Shown: positions 47,160-59,159, numbered from the stretch's first letter. The stretch: DNA of 64,000 nucleotides from Iris pallida (GCA_029216955.1 JANAVB010005597.1:43597843-43661842), one strand, 5' to 3'. Program-made: numbers and translations. Notes: a model not told the origin generated them from the sequence alone.

Positions 47160-48742
47160 TGTCACACCCCAATTCCGTAGAATCGATAGTCGTCCCCCGG
47201 ACGTGATGCCGTACGAACCTAAGTTGCGATCGCACAAGACATAGTCATAAGGTTATCCGAAACACAATATCAAGTTAGAGTACGCAGAGAAATTGAATGA
47301 CACATTTGAAATAGAAATAAACTTTTTTATTGATAATAATCAAACTTTACATGGCCTTCTTTACAATCATTGCCACGCGGGCTACAACATGACTCGACGT
47401 ACAAAATGAACGCCGATGAGATAGTCGTTCCATACATTACATCCCTTTTTACAAGCAAAAACCATTACACATTTTCACCTGCTATCGAGGAGAGTCGAGA
47501 CGTCATCTTCTTTTGGACTGAATGCGGGTCTTCTTCAAAATGAATCCAGTAACAAGCCCTTTACACGCGGACGAGGCTTCAAAAGGGTTCACTTCGCCTT
47601 GAGCTTTCAAGTGGCACGCCCTTCGTAGTTCGGGGTACCTGTGTGGAGAGCGAGGATCAGTACATTACACTTTGTACTGGTGCATGGCTATTTAAGTTCC
47701 AAGCTCTCATTTGGTTGAAGAGTTTAATTGAGTTAAAGTATGAATGTTTCTAACCATCCTAATGAATTGCAAACAAGCATATGACAAGCATAGTGAAATT
47801 TACATTGAAACTTACCGACGGCGGCCCGCGCCGCGCCTTATGAAACTTACCATGTTCTTCCCTGTCAATTGTTATCATTTCCATGCCAAGTGCAATTTTT
47901 TTTGTGTTGGTCACTGACATCACAAGCCATCCTGGACTATAGCTTTGTTAGCCGGGGACCTTGCAGCGCAAGTAGCGAGCCCCGCTGCAAGTCTCCGCTT
48001 AACCTGTGCTATCATCCAGCACAGCTGTACCGTGTTTCCTCCTAGGCCGAGTCGCTCCCGTGGCCCCGGGTAGTCGCTCGAGGAAACTCTCTCCTTGTCG
48101 ACAAGTTGTCCAATGACCGAGTTAAGACAACATTTAGTTATTAAGGCCTAGCCTACTTTCTCTCTTTAAAACTTGATCATTTTGCCGTATCCGTGCCCTT
48201 GCTTTTATTCTTTCATCCGCAATAACACTATCGATTTACTTAAGAAGGGGGTCGAGAAGAGAAGGGTCAGCCACTCACCTTGAGTTTACTTCGGCGAAAG
48301 AACTTGTTGGTCGCGCTAGACGTCGCCTACGCGATTACCTGAAATTGCACAAGCAACCGATTAGAACACTGCATTATTTAAGGAGTTCGATAGGAAATGC
48401 GAGTTCGAAACGCAAGCCATGAAAACCATCGAAAACATTCACGGAAACGCATTCAGGAAACAAAGCCAAAACCAACGCAAGCGGCGTAAAAAGCAGAGCA
48501 ACGGGAGGTCTCTCCCGACTCAGTCGCAGAGTCAATCCTCGAGGCGCAACCCGCTGAATATGGGACTTGGTTCCGAAGAAGACATTCCATAACGAGGAAT
48601 GGATCTTAATTCAAACGTTCCCGTTCGATCGACTCGGTCGATCCCGACCTATCGGTCCCGACCGAATCGATAGCGACGGTGTTCCTTTCTCGCGCACCCA
48701 GTGGACAGAGTACGAGGCACGATGTAGGGATGGGGCACTACA
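47160..48742 (-). mobile_element. Single LTR (1.58 kb) of the fourth Ty3/gypsy family
   Basis: On the minus strand it begins TGTAGTGCCCC (48742) and ends GGGGTGTGACA (47160). It is preceded by TTTCGAAGACGAAACTT (3' LTR context) and followed by the primer site and gag (5' LTR context). One LTR therefore serves both roles. Confidence 0.8.
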
Positions 48743-49852
48743 CCATAACCATCTAAGAAAAAGTTTCGTCTTCGAAACTTAAAATAGAACCTACCTCTAC
48801 GAGAACAATGAAGGGAACTTCTCCTTCATTTCTGACTCAAGCTCCCACGTCGACTCCTCGACCGAATGGTTTCTCCAGAGGACGCGAACTAGAGGAATAG
48901 CACGGTTGCGGAGAAGTTTATCCTTGCGCTCCAAGATTTGCACCGGCTTTTCGACATATGACAAGTCCGCCTTCAGGTCCAGCTTACCCAAATCCACAAC
49001 ATGGCTCGGATCATGCACGTACTTCCTCAATTATGATACGTGGAAGACGTCATGTACCTCTGACAACGCAGGCGGCAAGGCGATTTGGTAAGCTACCGGG
49101 GCGACTCGCTTCAATATTTCGAACGGGCCAACAAATCTTGGGCTCAATTTCCCTTTCGCACTGAACCTGGAAACTCCACGCATAGGCATCACCTTCAGGA
49201 ATACATGGTCGTCTTCCGAGAACTCGAGGGGGCGTCGGTACGTATCGGCATAGCTTTTCTGCCGGCTTTGTGCTATCTACAATCTTTCTCGTATCAACTT
49301 GACCTTCTAGACAGTCTGCTCCACCAGCTCCGGACCAAGTATCTGCCGTTCCCCGACTTCATCCCAGCAAATGGGCGATCTACACTTCCGGCCGTACAAA
49401 GCTTCATACGACGCCATTTGGATGCTGGACTGATAGCTGTTGTTGTATGCAAACTCGGCCAGCGGTAGATGGACGTCCCAACTTGACTTCAAGTCGATCG
49501 CACAGAGTCGTAATATGTCTTCGAGAATTTGGTTCACCCGCTCTGTTTGGCCGTCAGTCTGAGGATGATAAGATGAGCTGAACTTCAACTTAGTCCCCAA
49601 TGCTGAATGTAGACTACACCAGAAGTGCGCTACGAACCGTCCATTCCGATCAGAGACGATAGAAACTGGGACCCCGTGCAGCCGAACTAATCAAGATATA
49701 TCTGAGCAAGGCGGTCGACGCTCCAAGTAACTTTGATGGCGATAAAGTACGCTTACTTGGTTAGTCGATCGACGATGACCCAGACGGTGTCGTTTCCCCA
49801 TGGCGTCCTCGGCAAGCCAACAACGAAGTCCATAGTGATGTGATTCTACTTC
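48743..49852 (-). pseudogene. Fourth-family Ty3/gypsy integrase 3' part with chromodomain-like end, inserted piece
   Basis: From 49852 on the minus strand come [20 protein letters not shown] and WVIVDRLTK, a decayed middle, [20 protein letters not shown] (49600-49307 frame), FSEDDHVFLKVMPMRGVSRF and GKLSPRFVGPFEIL. The chromodomain-like tail (49030-48797) contains DLSYVEKPVQILERKDKLLRN-like residues and VLWRNHSVEESTWE. Several stops and frame changes are present. It begins in mid-domain at 49852, exactly where the 204-bp duplicated gag segment ends. Confidence 0.88.
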
Positions 49853-50056
49853 CACTAATCCTACGGCTAGTGCCGCCCACCAGCTGAGGCTAGGTCTAAT
49901 AACTGCAGGCGCACTACGGCCACCTTCTCGTCTTCTGGGGTTCTGGCTGCTTCTAGAATCACCTCAGTGTCCTGAAGCCAAGCATCTGCGGTAATAGCGT
50001 CTTCGCTGCCATCGAAGAATGGAGGGTTCAGGCGCTTGAAACTGTTCGCTGCACTG
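49853..50056. repeat. 204-bp direct duplication, right copy
   Basis: This pairs with 45934-46137. Both copies hold the same part of gag and both need the same frame change near LQLLDLAS, so that defect is older than the duplication, or is a true frameshift site. Confidence 0.95.
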
Positions 50057-50283
50057 TTCCCATGACGACCGCCTCTGTTCATACCATCTTCCACTGCCTG
50101 ATGCAAGGCATCTCCTCTACGATCCTGGGAAGCAAACAAGGTCCTGATGAGACCCACCAAAGTACCATCATCAGGCTCTGCAGGCTGGACGGGCTGAACT
50201 GGTGGCTCGGGATCCCCGGTAGGTATGACTCGGGAGGCTGCTCCTGAGTGCTGGGCCTGATCTTCTGGTTGCTGCTGGTCCAC
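49853..50283 (-). pseudogene. Gag of the gag-only element, N-terminal part
   Basis: The minus-strand frame from 50283 gives DQQQPEDQAQHSGAASRV, a Pro-rich stretch, DGTLVGLIRTLFASQDRRGD, RLNPPFFDGSEDAITADAW and LEAARTPEDEKVAVV. The apparent start codon is GTG at 50283, perhaps a mutated ATG; the frame is open a little further upstream without an ATG. In the shifted frame a conserved WWAALAVGLV is readable at the duplication end. It continues at 46137 after the 3.7-kb insert. Confidence 0.8.
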
Positions 50284-50523
50284 GGGAGGTGCTCCGCCTT
50301 GCTGATCGGCAGAACCAGGAACAATGCCGCTGAAGAAGACGACATAGGGAACAATAAGGAAGGATCAGGACAGATCAACGATACAAGCATGTGATCAGGA
50401 CAAGAATCTCAGGGATGAGAAGATACGGGCAGAGATCAAGGTCGAGTGCTGATTGAGACATCTATTCGGTAAACCCTCACATATCTTGATTTACAAGACC
50501 TGCATGGGCCACCACTTAAACCA
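50284..50523 (-). other. Leader of gag-only element with primer-site-like motif
   Basis: On the minus strand a 9-nt spacer after the LTR leads to TGGTGGCCCATGCAGG (plus 50499-50514). No other feature is seen. Confidence 0.6.
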
Positions 50524-51193
50524 TGTCACGCCCCAGAACCAGAACACTGGAGAGCGGGGGCAGACATAGCCAGCTACGTATAATGAAATGGAATTTACTC
50601 CACTATACGGTCACGGCTGTCTAGATATATGAGGGTTTGTCTACAAGCCAACAGTCTCTTAAGGTCATGAACAAGCCTAGTGTCTCAATCACAAGGAAGC
50701 AAATAAATGTTACAAGATGTAAGATCACTAAATATACAATAGTAAGGTGTCCCAAACATTACATATTCAGCTGATCATGAAGCTAGTCGTTACAAAATAT
50801 GAGGAGTAGCAAGAGTTTAGTCATACATGATCAACCCTAGGTTGCCAATCATGTTACAGTCCGAAGGCAGACAGTAATACGGTATACAATACGAGCTAAC
50901 ACTTGTTCGGTGGCTAAACGTCTCAAAAGAATAATTTTACAATAGAGAGGGAGAGCCAAAATAAACCTACTCGTTGCCAGGATTCCTTCTAGTGGTCACC
51001 ATGTGGCTGGAAGGTCGGTAGATCCTCTGGTGCTGCTCCGGTATCTGGCCATACAAAACCAGCTGGGTCAGACCCCAGAAAGAGCAAGTGCCACAAAGGA
51101 GGCTTCACTTAGGAACTAAAACCAGCAATTAGCACAAGAATATATTACATAATAAAAGACAGTAATTAAGGAAAAGCATGACAGGTGATATAC

Positions 51194-54100
51194 TGTCACG
51201 ACCCGTTACCCAAATTGTTGGGCCGGGCCGAGCCATGTCCAGCCTACGCTTAAGATAAAGCGCAGTAAGCTGTTCTAGAGATAACAAGACAAGACTAAAT
51301 GTGCTAACAGTTCTATAAGTGAAGAAGAATCATAAATGCTCCAAACACAAAAGTCGTCTCATATATAGAAATAAGTCCAAAGTACAAGTCTGAAATGTAA
51401 AACTGGATACATGTCCAGTTACAAAATGGTATAGTCTAATACATGTCTACTCTCAAAAGTCTAAGTAAACAAAAGACATCTAGGCGAGGTTCCCCGCAGG
51501 AACATCCTCGTAAAGCAGAGCCGGGTCCTCGGTAGTAACTCCATAGTATGAGTCGCAGAGTAACTCCTCCTCAGTAAGTATACCTACAACGTTATCCTGT
51601 CAGGACGGGAGCAAGTACAACCTCTACAACTAAAGTACTGAACATATAATGAAAGAGATGTACAATAAGAGACATGGTGTGATAAGTCTATAAAATTGGA
51701 AATACTGGAAACATGGTCTCATGGTACAATTGGGATCATAGCATCATAGTAACACAGGGAACATGACATATCTTGATTTACCCAGTTTAGATATATTTCA
51801 TCATGGCAATACATATTCGTTTTAAAGTTTAAAACTGTAGTAGGTGAGTGATCAGTCAATAGGTAATCAGTATGTACTGTGGTACATAGCAATTTTTGAA
51901 GTGTACATATGTACACTTTACGGCATCGGTGTATATCCATACACAAACGCGAGATCAGACATACGACACAGATACATATAGAATGTAACGGTGCTCGGTA
52001 AATACATACGGAGAAGGGGGTCATGATCACGTACACTACTAACAGTTTTCCCTTAACCCGTTTTTATTAACATGTGGGTGATACGAGAACAGTATAAAAC
52101 ATGTGAAAGATACTGGGAGCAGTATAAGCATAGCAGGTACTAAAAGTAATACAACATGTGAAGAGTTGACTTGCTACCTCAAGGATCAGTATTTTAACAG
52201 GGTTAATACATGTTCTAGCATTAAAAGACAGTAAATGAGTTTGTAGATGTACTTGCCTCTAGCAAAACAAGCTGTGATAAAAGTGCTATGGATGTCTGGT
52301 AACTCGTCACTGTAGCAATAAATATAATAAACTTAGCTTTACACTAAGCTAAAACACTAAGACACTAACTGGTGAAAACACGACTTGTGACTGGGCACCT
52401 AGCCAATAATGATGACTTGGCATAGGAGACCAATGTGGGATGACACACTATGTTAACTAACTTTCTAGGGTCTTTACACTAGTGAGGGATGGGGTTCAAC
52501 ACGACTAAAACTGCAAATAACATAAAAAGCTACAAGTCGTAATTAATCAATAAATAAATCAAAAGATCATTGTGTTCTAACAATTTTTAAAGATAGGCAA
52601 AAAGTCTAGTTTTTTTTAAAGTAAAGTATCAAAGTGATCCTTGTTAATCATAGAAATTTATTATAATTTTTCTGGAATTTATTAATCAGTACAAATATTT
52701 TATAAAAATCAGTTTTCCTAAGTATACAGAAAGTGAGTTTTGGTTTCATATGCCAAACTAGTGGCAAAACAGTAATTTAAATACTACAAAAATTATACTA
52801 AATTAGCCAACTTAACAAAGTATCTAAAAACTATTTTTCCATAATTTTAGCAATACTTTAAGTATTTTTAGAAAATCAAAAACAGTAATGCACACAATAA
52901 TTAATTATCTGCGTATTTTGTCCATGTATATAATTTGAACCAAAGTTCAAATACAGGACCCAAGGCCATGAATCAAGTCCAATATGACTTGTACAGGTCT
53001 TGAATGTGTGAAAACACATTTGAGCCCAAATACCCATGCTAGGTTTGGACATCAAATGGTTGCAGTAATTTAAATACAATAAAAATACAAGTTGGTAATA
53101 GTGCAAAATAAATATTATTATTTTAATATGGTAAAATTATGCATAGTGAAAATATACATATATATGTTCTAAAAGTACATATATATATATAAGGAAAATA
53201 CTTAATTATAAAAGTACATATATATACATATACTAATATTGTATATATATATACATAGTATAAATATATATATACATATGAAGATATATACATATATACA
53301 TATATGTATATAAATACAAATAAATATATAAGATTTTATTAAGCATAAAAATATATACATATATAAAATACTGCTAAAATACAGTATATATACATATATA
53401 TATATACTAATATATATACACATATATATAAATATATATATAAAACTGAAAAAGAAAAAGAAAAAGAAAAGAAAAAAAAACTGTAAAGGGGGGGCTCGAA
53501 CCCTGTCCAGAGAAGCGCGCGGGGGGGGGGGGGGGGTTTAATTTGTTCGGGCTGGCCAGTGGGTCAGCCCGCTAAGTCTGTTAGGGTTAGGCTTTAGTTA
53601 ACATTTATTTAGGTTAGAAATTAAATGGGTTTTTACCCGTTAATCAAAGCCCAACCCGTTAGTCTATTTCACAGTTTGTCTCGTGTCCATACAGTCCAGG
53701 ACACGAGAAGTCGAATCTGACACAGAGTCGACGTGTCCGTGCCCAGCACGACACGTACGACTCGGCTAACACGTGTCCAGCACCACAGTTGAGTCCCCCG
53801 TGTCTAGGCGAGTCTCGTGTCTCAGTTTGAGACACGTACGACACAGAGGAAAGAATGTTACCCACGTGTCCGGCGGGGGGGGGTGGAAGTCGAGGAGGCG
53901 AACGGCGGCTGGGGGCGTCGTGGTCGAGGCGCTCGGGTGGCGATCGACCTAGCTCGGCGTGGCGAACTCGTTGAGGGTGGTGGTGGTCGATGACGTCGAG
54001 CGGTGGTCGTCGAACGGGGGTCGCCGGAGCTAGGGTTAGGTCTAGGGTTTTTGTTAGCTGGGCGGAGGTACGGTGGTCGTGGTGGTCGGGGGAAGTGGTA

Positions 54101-54633
54101 GCTAGGTCGGGGGGACGAGGGGGATTTTAAATAGGGTCTTTAGGGCGGTGGGGGCAGCCGGATTCGGCGGGGGTAGCGTCGGTGAGTCGGTCGGGCAGCG
54201 TCGTGAGTCAGAGGAGAGAGAGAGAGAGAGTCGGTCGGGGGTTAGGTAATTTTGCAATAGAGTCCTTAGACTTTTAGGTTTTTACAATTAGGTCCGCTTT
54301 ATAAATAAATACAAATATTAATTTGCATAACTGAATTAAAACAATTCCTAAATTACAAACTGCTATAATAACAATTTAAATAATTACAAAACTGCATTAA
54401 AACAATTCTAATAATTACAAAGTGATATTAAAACAATTCAGCAAATTGCAAAATCATATTAAAACATTTAAACAAATTACAAAATGATATTTTTCTCATT
54501 TAAAACTTATTTAAAATTCATTTAAAAATTCTAGAAAATTCCTAAAATCATATTAAATTATTTTAAAACCAATAATGACATTTAAAAATTAATTAACACT
54601 AGTTAAAAAAATTTTGAAAATCAGGGGCTTACA
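51194..54633 (-). mobile_element. Solo LTR (3.44 kb), Ty3/gypsy-like
   Basis: It is flanked by a perfect tatac duplication (51189-51193, 54634-54638). On the minus strand it starts TGTAAGCCCCTGA and ends GGGTAACGGGTCGTGACA, an end close to that of the chromovirus LTRs here. The homologous point in the other LTR (about 42324) is uninterrupted. It contains TA-rich microsatellites (53150-53440), a poly-G run (about 53521-53537), a GC-rich block (53870-54240) and several GTGTCC/GGACAC motifs (53680-53870). No coding sequence is supported. Confidence 0.93.
53150..53440. repeat. TA/TATACA microsatellite
   Basis: Imperfect TATATACATA repeats cover about 290 bp inside the solo LTR. ORFs here are low-complexity artefacts. 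Confidence 0.9.
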
Positions 54634-57355
54634 TATACGATGAGATAACCATGGGACTATTCAGATAACCAGGTTATAACCAGTAAACCAAAAAAGGACC
54701 GGGGTTGTAACCCTTCGTCTGAACAGAACTTGGTTTTTTTCTACCATTTATCGGCAAGATAAAATAAGAAATCAGGACATGTAACAATCTCGTACAGGAT
54801 CAAGACAAGACTAGACTGAGTAAACTCCATCCAATATTCACGGCCAAGCAATATGTACGGCTTGATACTTTAACTAACTAGGGTTATCACAGGCCTAATT
54901 ACTAGCAAGATGCAGTAAGATTATTCCACAGCCACAAGCCCTGCAGACCATCCAGGTAATCCAGGTCGAATATTAGTACAATAAGGGTGCAACACATGAC
55001 AGTGTGCTGGAAAGTGCCCTACTCGTCGGCAGGCTACAGATCCCAAGTGGGGCGTCCAGATAACGGGATTGCCTGTAGCTGGGAAATCTCTTTATGACTA
55101 CTGGATTATTCTAGTTGTTAGCCTTAGTCGATTTCAGTGGGTACCCCTGACCGTGGTACTCAAGGGTCCCCGTCCTAGACATGATGCAAGACAAGATGGG
55201 TTCATTTGTACAAGCACAATCGTCCACGGTGTCCAGGTCATTCATTCTGGTCATGTCGTGTTGGCCGTCGCAACAGCAATTTGAGAAATATCATGTCAGG
55301 TTTACTTGTCAAGAGTGCGCCACGGCGGGCCACTATCAAGAATTATCATGTCAAGTTTATCATGTCAAATTTGTCAAGTCAAGTTATCTTGTCGGGAGTG
55401 CACCACGGTGGGTCACTATCTAGTCATGCCATTTATCAAGAATGGGAGAAACTTGTACAATTAAATAATAATATATATATTCTTGAAACCAAGGAGAAAC
55501 TCTACAAATTTTATGTTGGGAGTGGGAAGAAATTCGGACCACAATTCAAGCAAATAAAATATAAAACAATCAAAGTGGACCTCATGCGGCCCAAAAGTGG
55601 GAGAACATACATCGGCCAAAGAGAGTGGGAGGCCACCCCTGCAGCCAGCCAAAGCTTATGCGGCCAAGAAAATAACTGAAGGGGGCCATGCGGACAGCAA
55701 GAAATATTTATGCAACCAGAAAAGACAAGGAGAGAGGAACCCGCAATAAATGCAAGCTTCCACTCAAGCAAAAGAAAAGGACACGTGGCCACTCAAGTAC
55801 TGGGGCCATGTGGCCTAAAATTAAATGGATACAAAACTTGGGACCCCACTACAATTAATACTTTATACTAATGAGGCCAGCACACCATGGTGTATGCGAC
55901 AAAATATGGCATGTGGCCTCTCAAACAATACATGCGGCCAAGGGAGCAGTTGATTAACCGTATACATTAAATATAGGCTAAGCAAATATAATATATATTA
56001 GCAAGCCATATGCGGCTCAATAGCCAACTTACTGTACAAAATATACATGCATTAATAGAATGCATTAAATAATGCTTGCAAGTATAAACATAGGATTCCC
56101 ACGTATTAATTACATGCGGCTGGTGCTAAATATACATGCATGCTTGCATGCACTAATATATTCTTATGCAAGTGCTGTATGCATCTAATGCATGCAAAGT
56201 AAGGTGCCATGCGGCCAGGAATTATTGGAAGGGGGGCATATGCGGCTAGTATTACTTCCCATGCGGCCAGCTTACTGACTTTTCATGCAAGCATTGATGC
56301 ATGTAAGTAATACTAAAAGTATGAAGCAAATGGCCAGCACATAGCCATGCGGCTCATTATTCCAACTAAAATCCTTCATGCGGCCAAGTATATATGAAGC
56401 AAATGGCCAGCACACATCTTTTAGTGCTAAAGCATTTAAAGGCTAAGGATGATGCATTAAATGCTAATGTAATTTAAATGCAAATGCATTAAAGGCTAAG
56501 ACTAATGCCAATGCATGCTATTAAATAATGGCTGATGCATGCAATAGTAAATACTAATGGCTAAAAGTGAGGTTTGGCCATGCGGCCAAAAGTACAACAA
56601 TGCATGTGGACATGCAAAATATCGCATGTGACCAAAAATGCAAGCTCACTGCTAAAAATTTCATGCGGCCCAAAAACAATTTATTGCAAGCAACTAATGC
56701 ATGCGGCTCAAAACACGAACAAGCTGGCAGCTCCAAAAACGTAAATAATGACTTCCCACAGAGACTATGTCCATGGAAAATACCATGGTCTCCATGCTCT
56801 ACCGAACTACATTAGGAACCCAAATCCAGACTTCCATGGGTCAAATTTGGGTAAAATGAACTACTCTACAACATGGAACCATCAACTAGCAAAAATATAC
56901 AAGTTGTTAGATCAGAATTCATGGAAATCGAAAATACCACAAAATTAGATCTACAAGAATTTAACCACAAAAATAAAAAATACTAAATACTAAAGTGGGT
57001 TAGAAACATATGAGAAAGACAATAGAACAATAAAAATAGACTTCCTCCAGGAAGCAAGGTGCACTTGCCTAAGCTCTCCACTCTCTCTCTGGTTGGTGAA
57101 GAAGTAATGGTGAGGAAGAAAAAGAGTTAATGTGGAGAGAGAAATGTGTGGTGGGATATTTAATGAAGGTGGTGGTGGTAGGTGGGAGCGGTTTGGTTCT
57201 CCAACCAAAACCGAACCAAGCCTAACCACATCAAGCCGAACCGAACCAAGATAAACTCAATGAAATGCCAAAATAAATCAAGCAGGGAGACATGCAATAC
57301 GGATCGAAATACGTACATGTATTCCAAATACGTAATACGAAATCTGGGCATTACA

Positions 57356-57588
57356 ACTTTAATTCATTTATATGGCAATGCTAGATTAAAGTGTTGCAAG
57401 AAACAAATTGGAGGTTGCAAGAGTACAACACTAGTTTGCAGCAATACAATAGCAATCTTCAGGCTGATGCTGTTAAAAATAGAGAAACCATCCCAAGGCT
57501 GTAGAAGGAGAAAAGTGCTATGATGGAAATGCTCACTGGGTTGAGGGACCATACTAACTTGCTAAAAAATCAGCTGGATTCTTCCAGG
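57356..57588 (+). pseudogene. Captured KIN-14 kinesin exon (stalk), part 2
   Basis: After the acceptor-like GGCAATGCTAG (ends 57384) the frame encodes [19 protein letters not shown], then KEKSAMMEMLTGLRDHTN and LLKNQLDSSR, ending at a perfect donor GTAAGT (57589). [12 protein letters not shown] is a hallmark of the coiled coil just before the motor of plant minus-end-directed KIN-14 kinesins (ATK1/KATA group). One TAG interrupts it (PRL-stop-KEK). The motor domain is not present, so the fragment cannot make a kinesin. It continues the exons at 41279-41652, from which the LTR element separates it. Confidence 0.85.
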
Positions 57589-58941
57589 GTAAGTGTAGAT
57601 TTGATGCCCATGTCAGCTTATTTTGTTGAACTGTCTTGTGCTATTTTGCATGTGGGATAGGGATATTTTTAAAATAGGTACAAGGTAGTCACGTACGTTG
57701 CACCAATGTGAAAACGGATAAGTTACAAACACGACAAGGATGCAAATCCTCTATGATGTTTTGTGATGGTGTTCTTATTTAGTACTCTGTAATAAATTCT
57801 ACGATATCAATTCTCATCTAGAACATCAGAATTATTGGTATATTTATATGCATGAATGTTTATTTCTTTATACCAGGTATTCATTATTTGGTGGTGCATA
57901 TATAGAGGCCAATTTGCTCTAATTAAATTAATTTGGTCCCATTAATGATGTTATTGAACCATTGAACACATGAAACATAATCATCTGTAAATATACCTTT
58001 ATATTGTGGTTGTTGCTGGGACGCAGGATAACTGTTCTGTTGCTAGCTTCTTTTCCCAACTATGCCATTATATTGTGTTTGTTTTGATAGACGGTGAAGG
58101 AAATCGAAACGTGCTCATTCCTTCAGGATACTGTTCTATTTCTTCCCTTTTAAAGGCATTGGCGTCGTTGAAATTGGTTTTTTTTCTTGCAAAATTTCTG
58201 CAATAGTTTTTTATGGTTTCTATATAATGTTATGATTTTCCCATTTTCATGAAAACTCTTTTCTAAGGGATTATTCTGTCAAGCTTGCTCCAGATATGGG
58301 ACAAATATCTGATCCCTATCATGACCTAGTTTGTTTTACTCATTTCTCTTGATATTTCATGAATAGATTTGCTTTTTAGGCCTGACAATTATATGGACTG
58401 ATTTGGTTGTCTTCTCTTTTTCTTAGAATTTTACTGGTGTTCCGGCTGTCGTTGATCTTTCATGATTATTGGTTATGTGGCCAAGTTTTGATGTGGACAA
58501 TTTTGGTAGTTGTAAATATATATATGTATTTGGATATTCTATTTTGAGAATGTAATGAAGATGTTGATATGTACTCTATTTTGAAAAATGTAATAAAGAT
58601 GGTGATATATAATGCTAAGTTTTTGGAATGTAATATATAATGTGCAGTATAGAGCGTTATAAATATGCTAATTTGAATAGTATAAAGTGTTATAAATGTG
58701 CTGCATTGAGCCTATACATATTATCTATTCATAACGTTTTACAAAAGTCCTGAATTGTGCACTATATATTAAATATTCATAACACTTTTATAGAAACTAC
58801 TCATGACTGTTTTTTTATAAAGCTTTTAAAAAATATTTATAACACCCGTTTTCATAACGGTTGCTTTATTAAAAAAAAGCGTCATGGTTTGTCATTAATG
58901 ACGCTTTTTAGCCGTCATTAAAAGAATTTTTTGTTGTAGTG

Positions 58942-59159
58942 ACATGAGCTCCAAAGGACGAAAATGATCGAAGTCAAGCAAATCTATTATATCGAGGGGG
59001 AGTATGACTCATGAAGAATATTTTTGAGTTTTGCGCGTTGTACTATTTTTCCTTGGCTAAGATTTTTTTTTCCGCTGGATTTTTTCTTAGTAAGGTTTTA
59101 ACGAGACAACAAATGCGCATACACCACCAAATAATTAATGGCGAATATCCAAGGGAGAG
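58942..59159 (+). pseudogene. Ty1/copia RNase H end and 3' untranslated region, part 2
   Basis: After CACTA 1 the copia resumes with decayed C-terminal RNase H sequence and many stops. The tract AAGGGAGAG at 59151-59159 directly precedes the LTR and is its polypurine tract. Confidence 0.8.

Larger units (their letters stand above)
50524..57355 (-). mobile_element. 5' LTR of gag-only element, with solo LTR inserted
   Basis: On the minus strand it starts TGTAATGCCC (57355) and ends GGGGCGTGACA (50524). Removing 51194-54633 and one copy of tatac gives about 3.4 kb, matching 41653-45060 throughout. The outer target duplication acttt (57356-57360) matches 41648-41652. Confidence 0.92.
35475..58941. 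mobile_element. CACTA element 1 (23.5 kb with nested insertions), gene-capturing
   Basis: It begins CACTACAACAAAAA and ends with the inverse complement TTTTTGTTGTAGTG; flanking 3-bp duplications are aca on both sides (35472-35474, 58942-58944). Subterminal sequence carries repeated AACGC/GCGTTAT-type motifs at both ends. No CACTA transposase is seen. Inside are captured exon-like pieces of VPS18 (35837-36142), an RLFGV-motif ORF (36154-36264) and a KIN-14 kinesin (37124-37132, 41279-41652, 57356-57588). CACTA 2 (37133-41278) and a gag-only LTR element (41653-57355) inserted later; without them the element would be about 3.6 kb. The stretches 36420-37120 and 57600-58400 look like captured intron sequence and have no ORF I can name. 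Confidence 0.9.

Noticed and set aside
53521..53537. Poly-G run as a G-quadruplex regulatory element
   Set aside because: A single homopolymer run of this length is prone to sequencing error and lies in a decayed solo LTR, so I draw no conclusion.
41653..57355. Segmental duplication of a host region (the two 3.4-kb blocks)
   Set aside because: TG...CA ends, a perfect 5-bp target duplication, leader motif and polypurine tract show that the blocks are LTRs.
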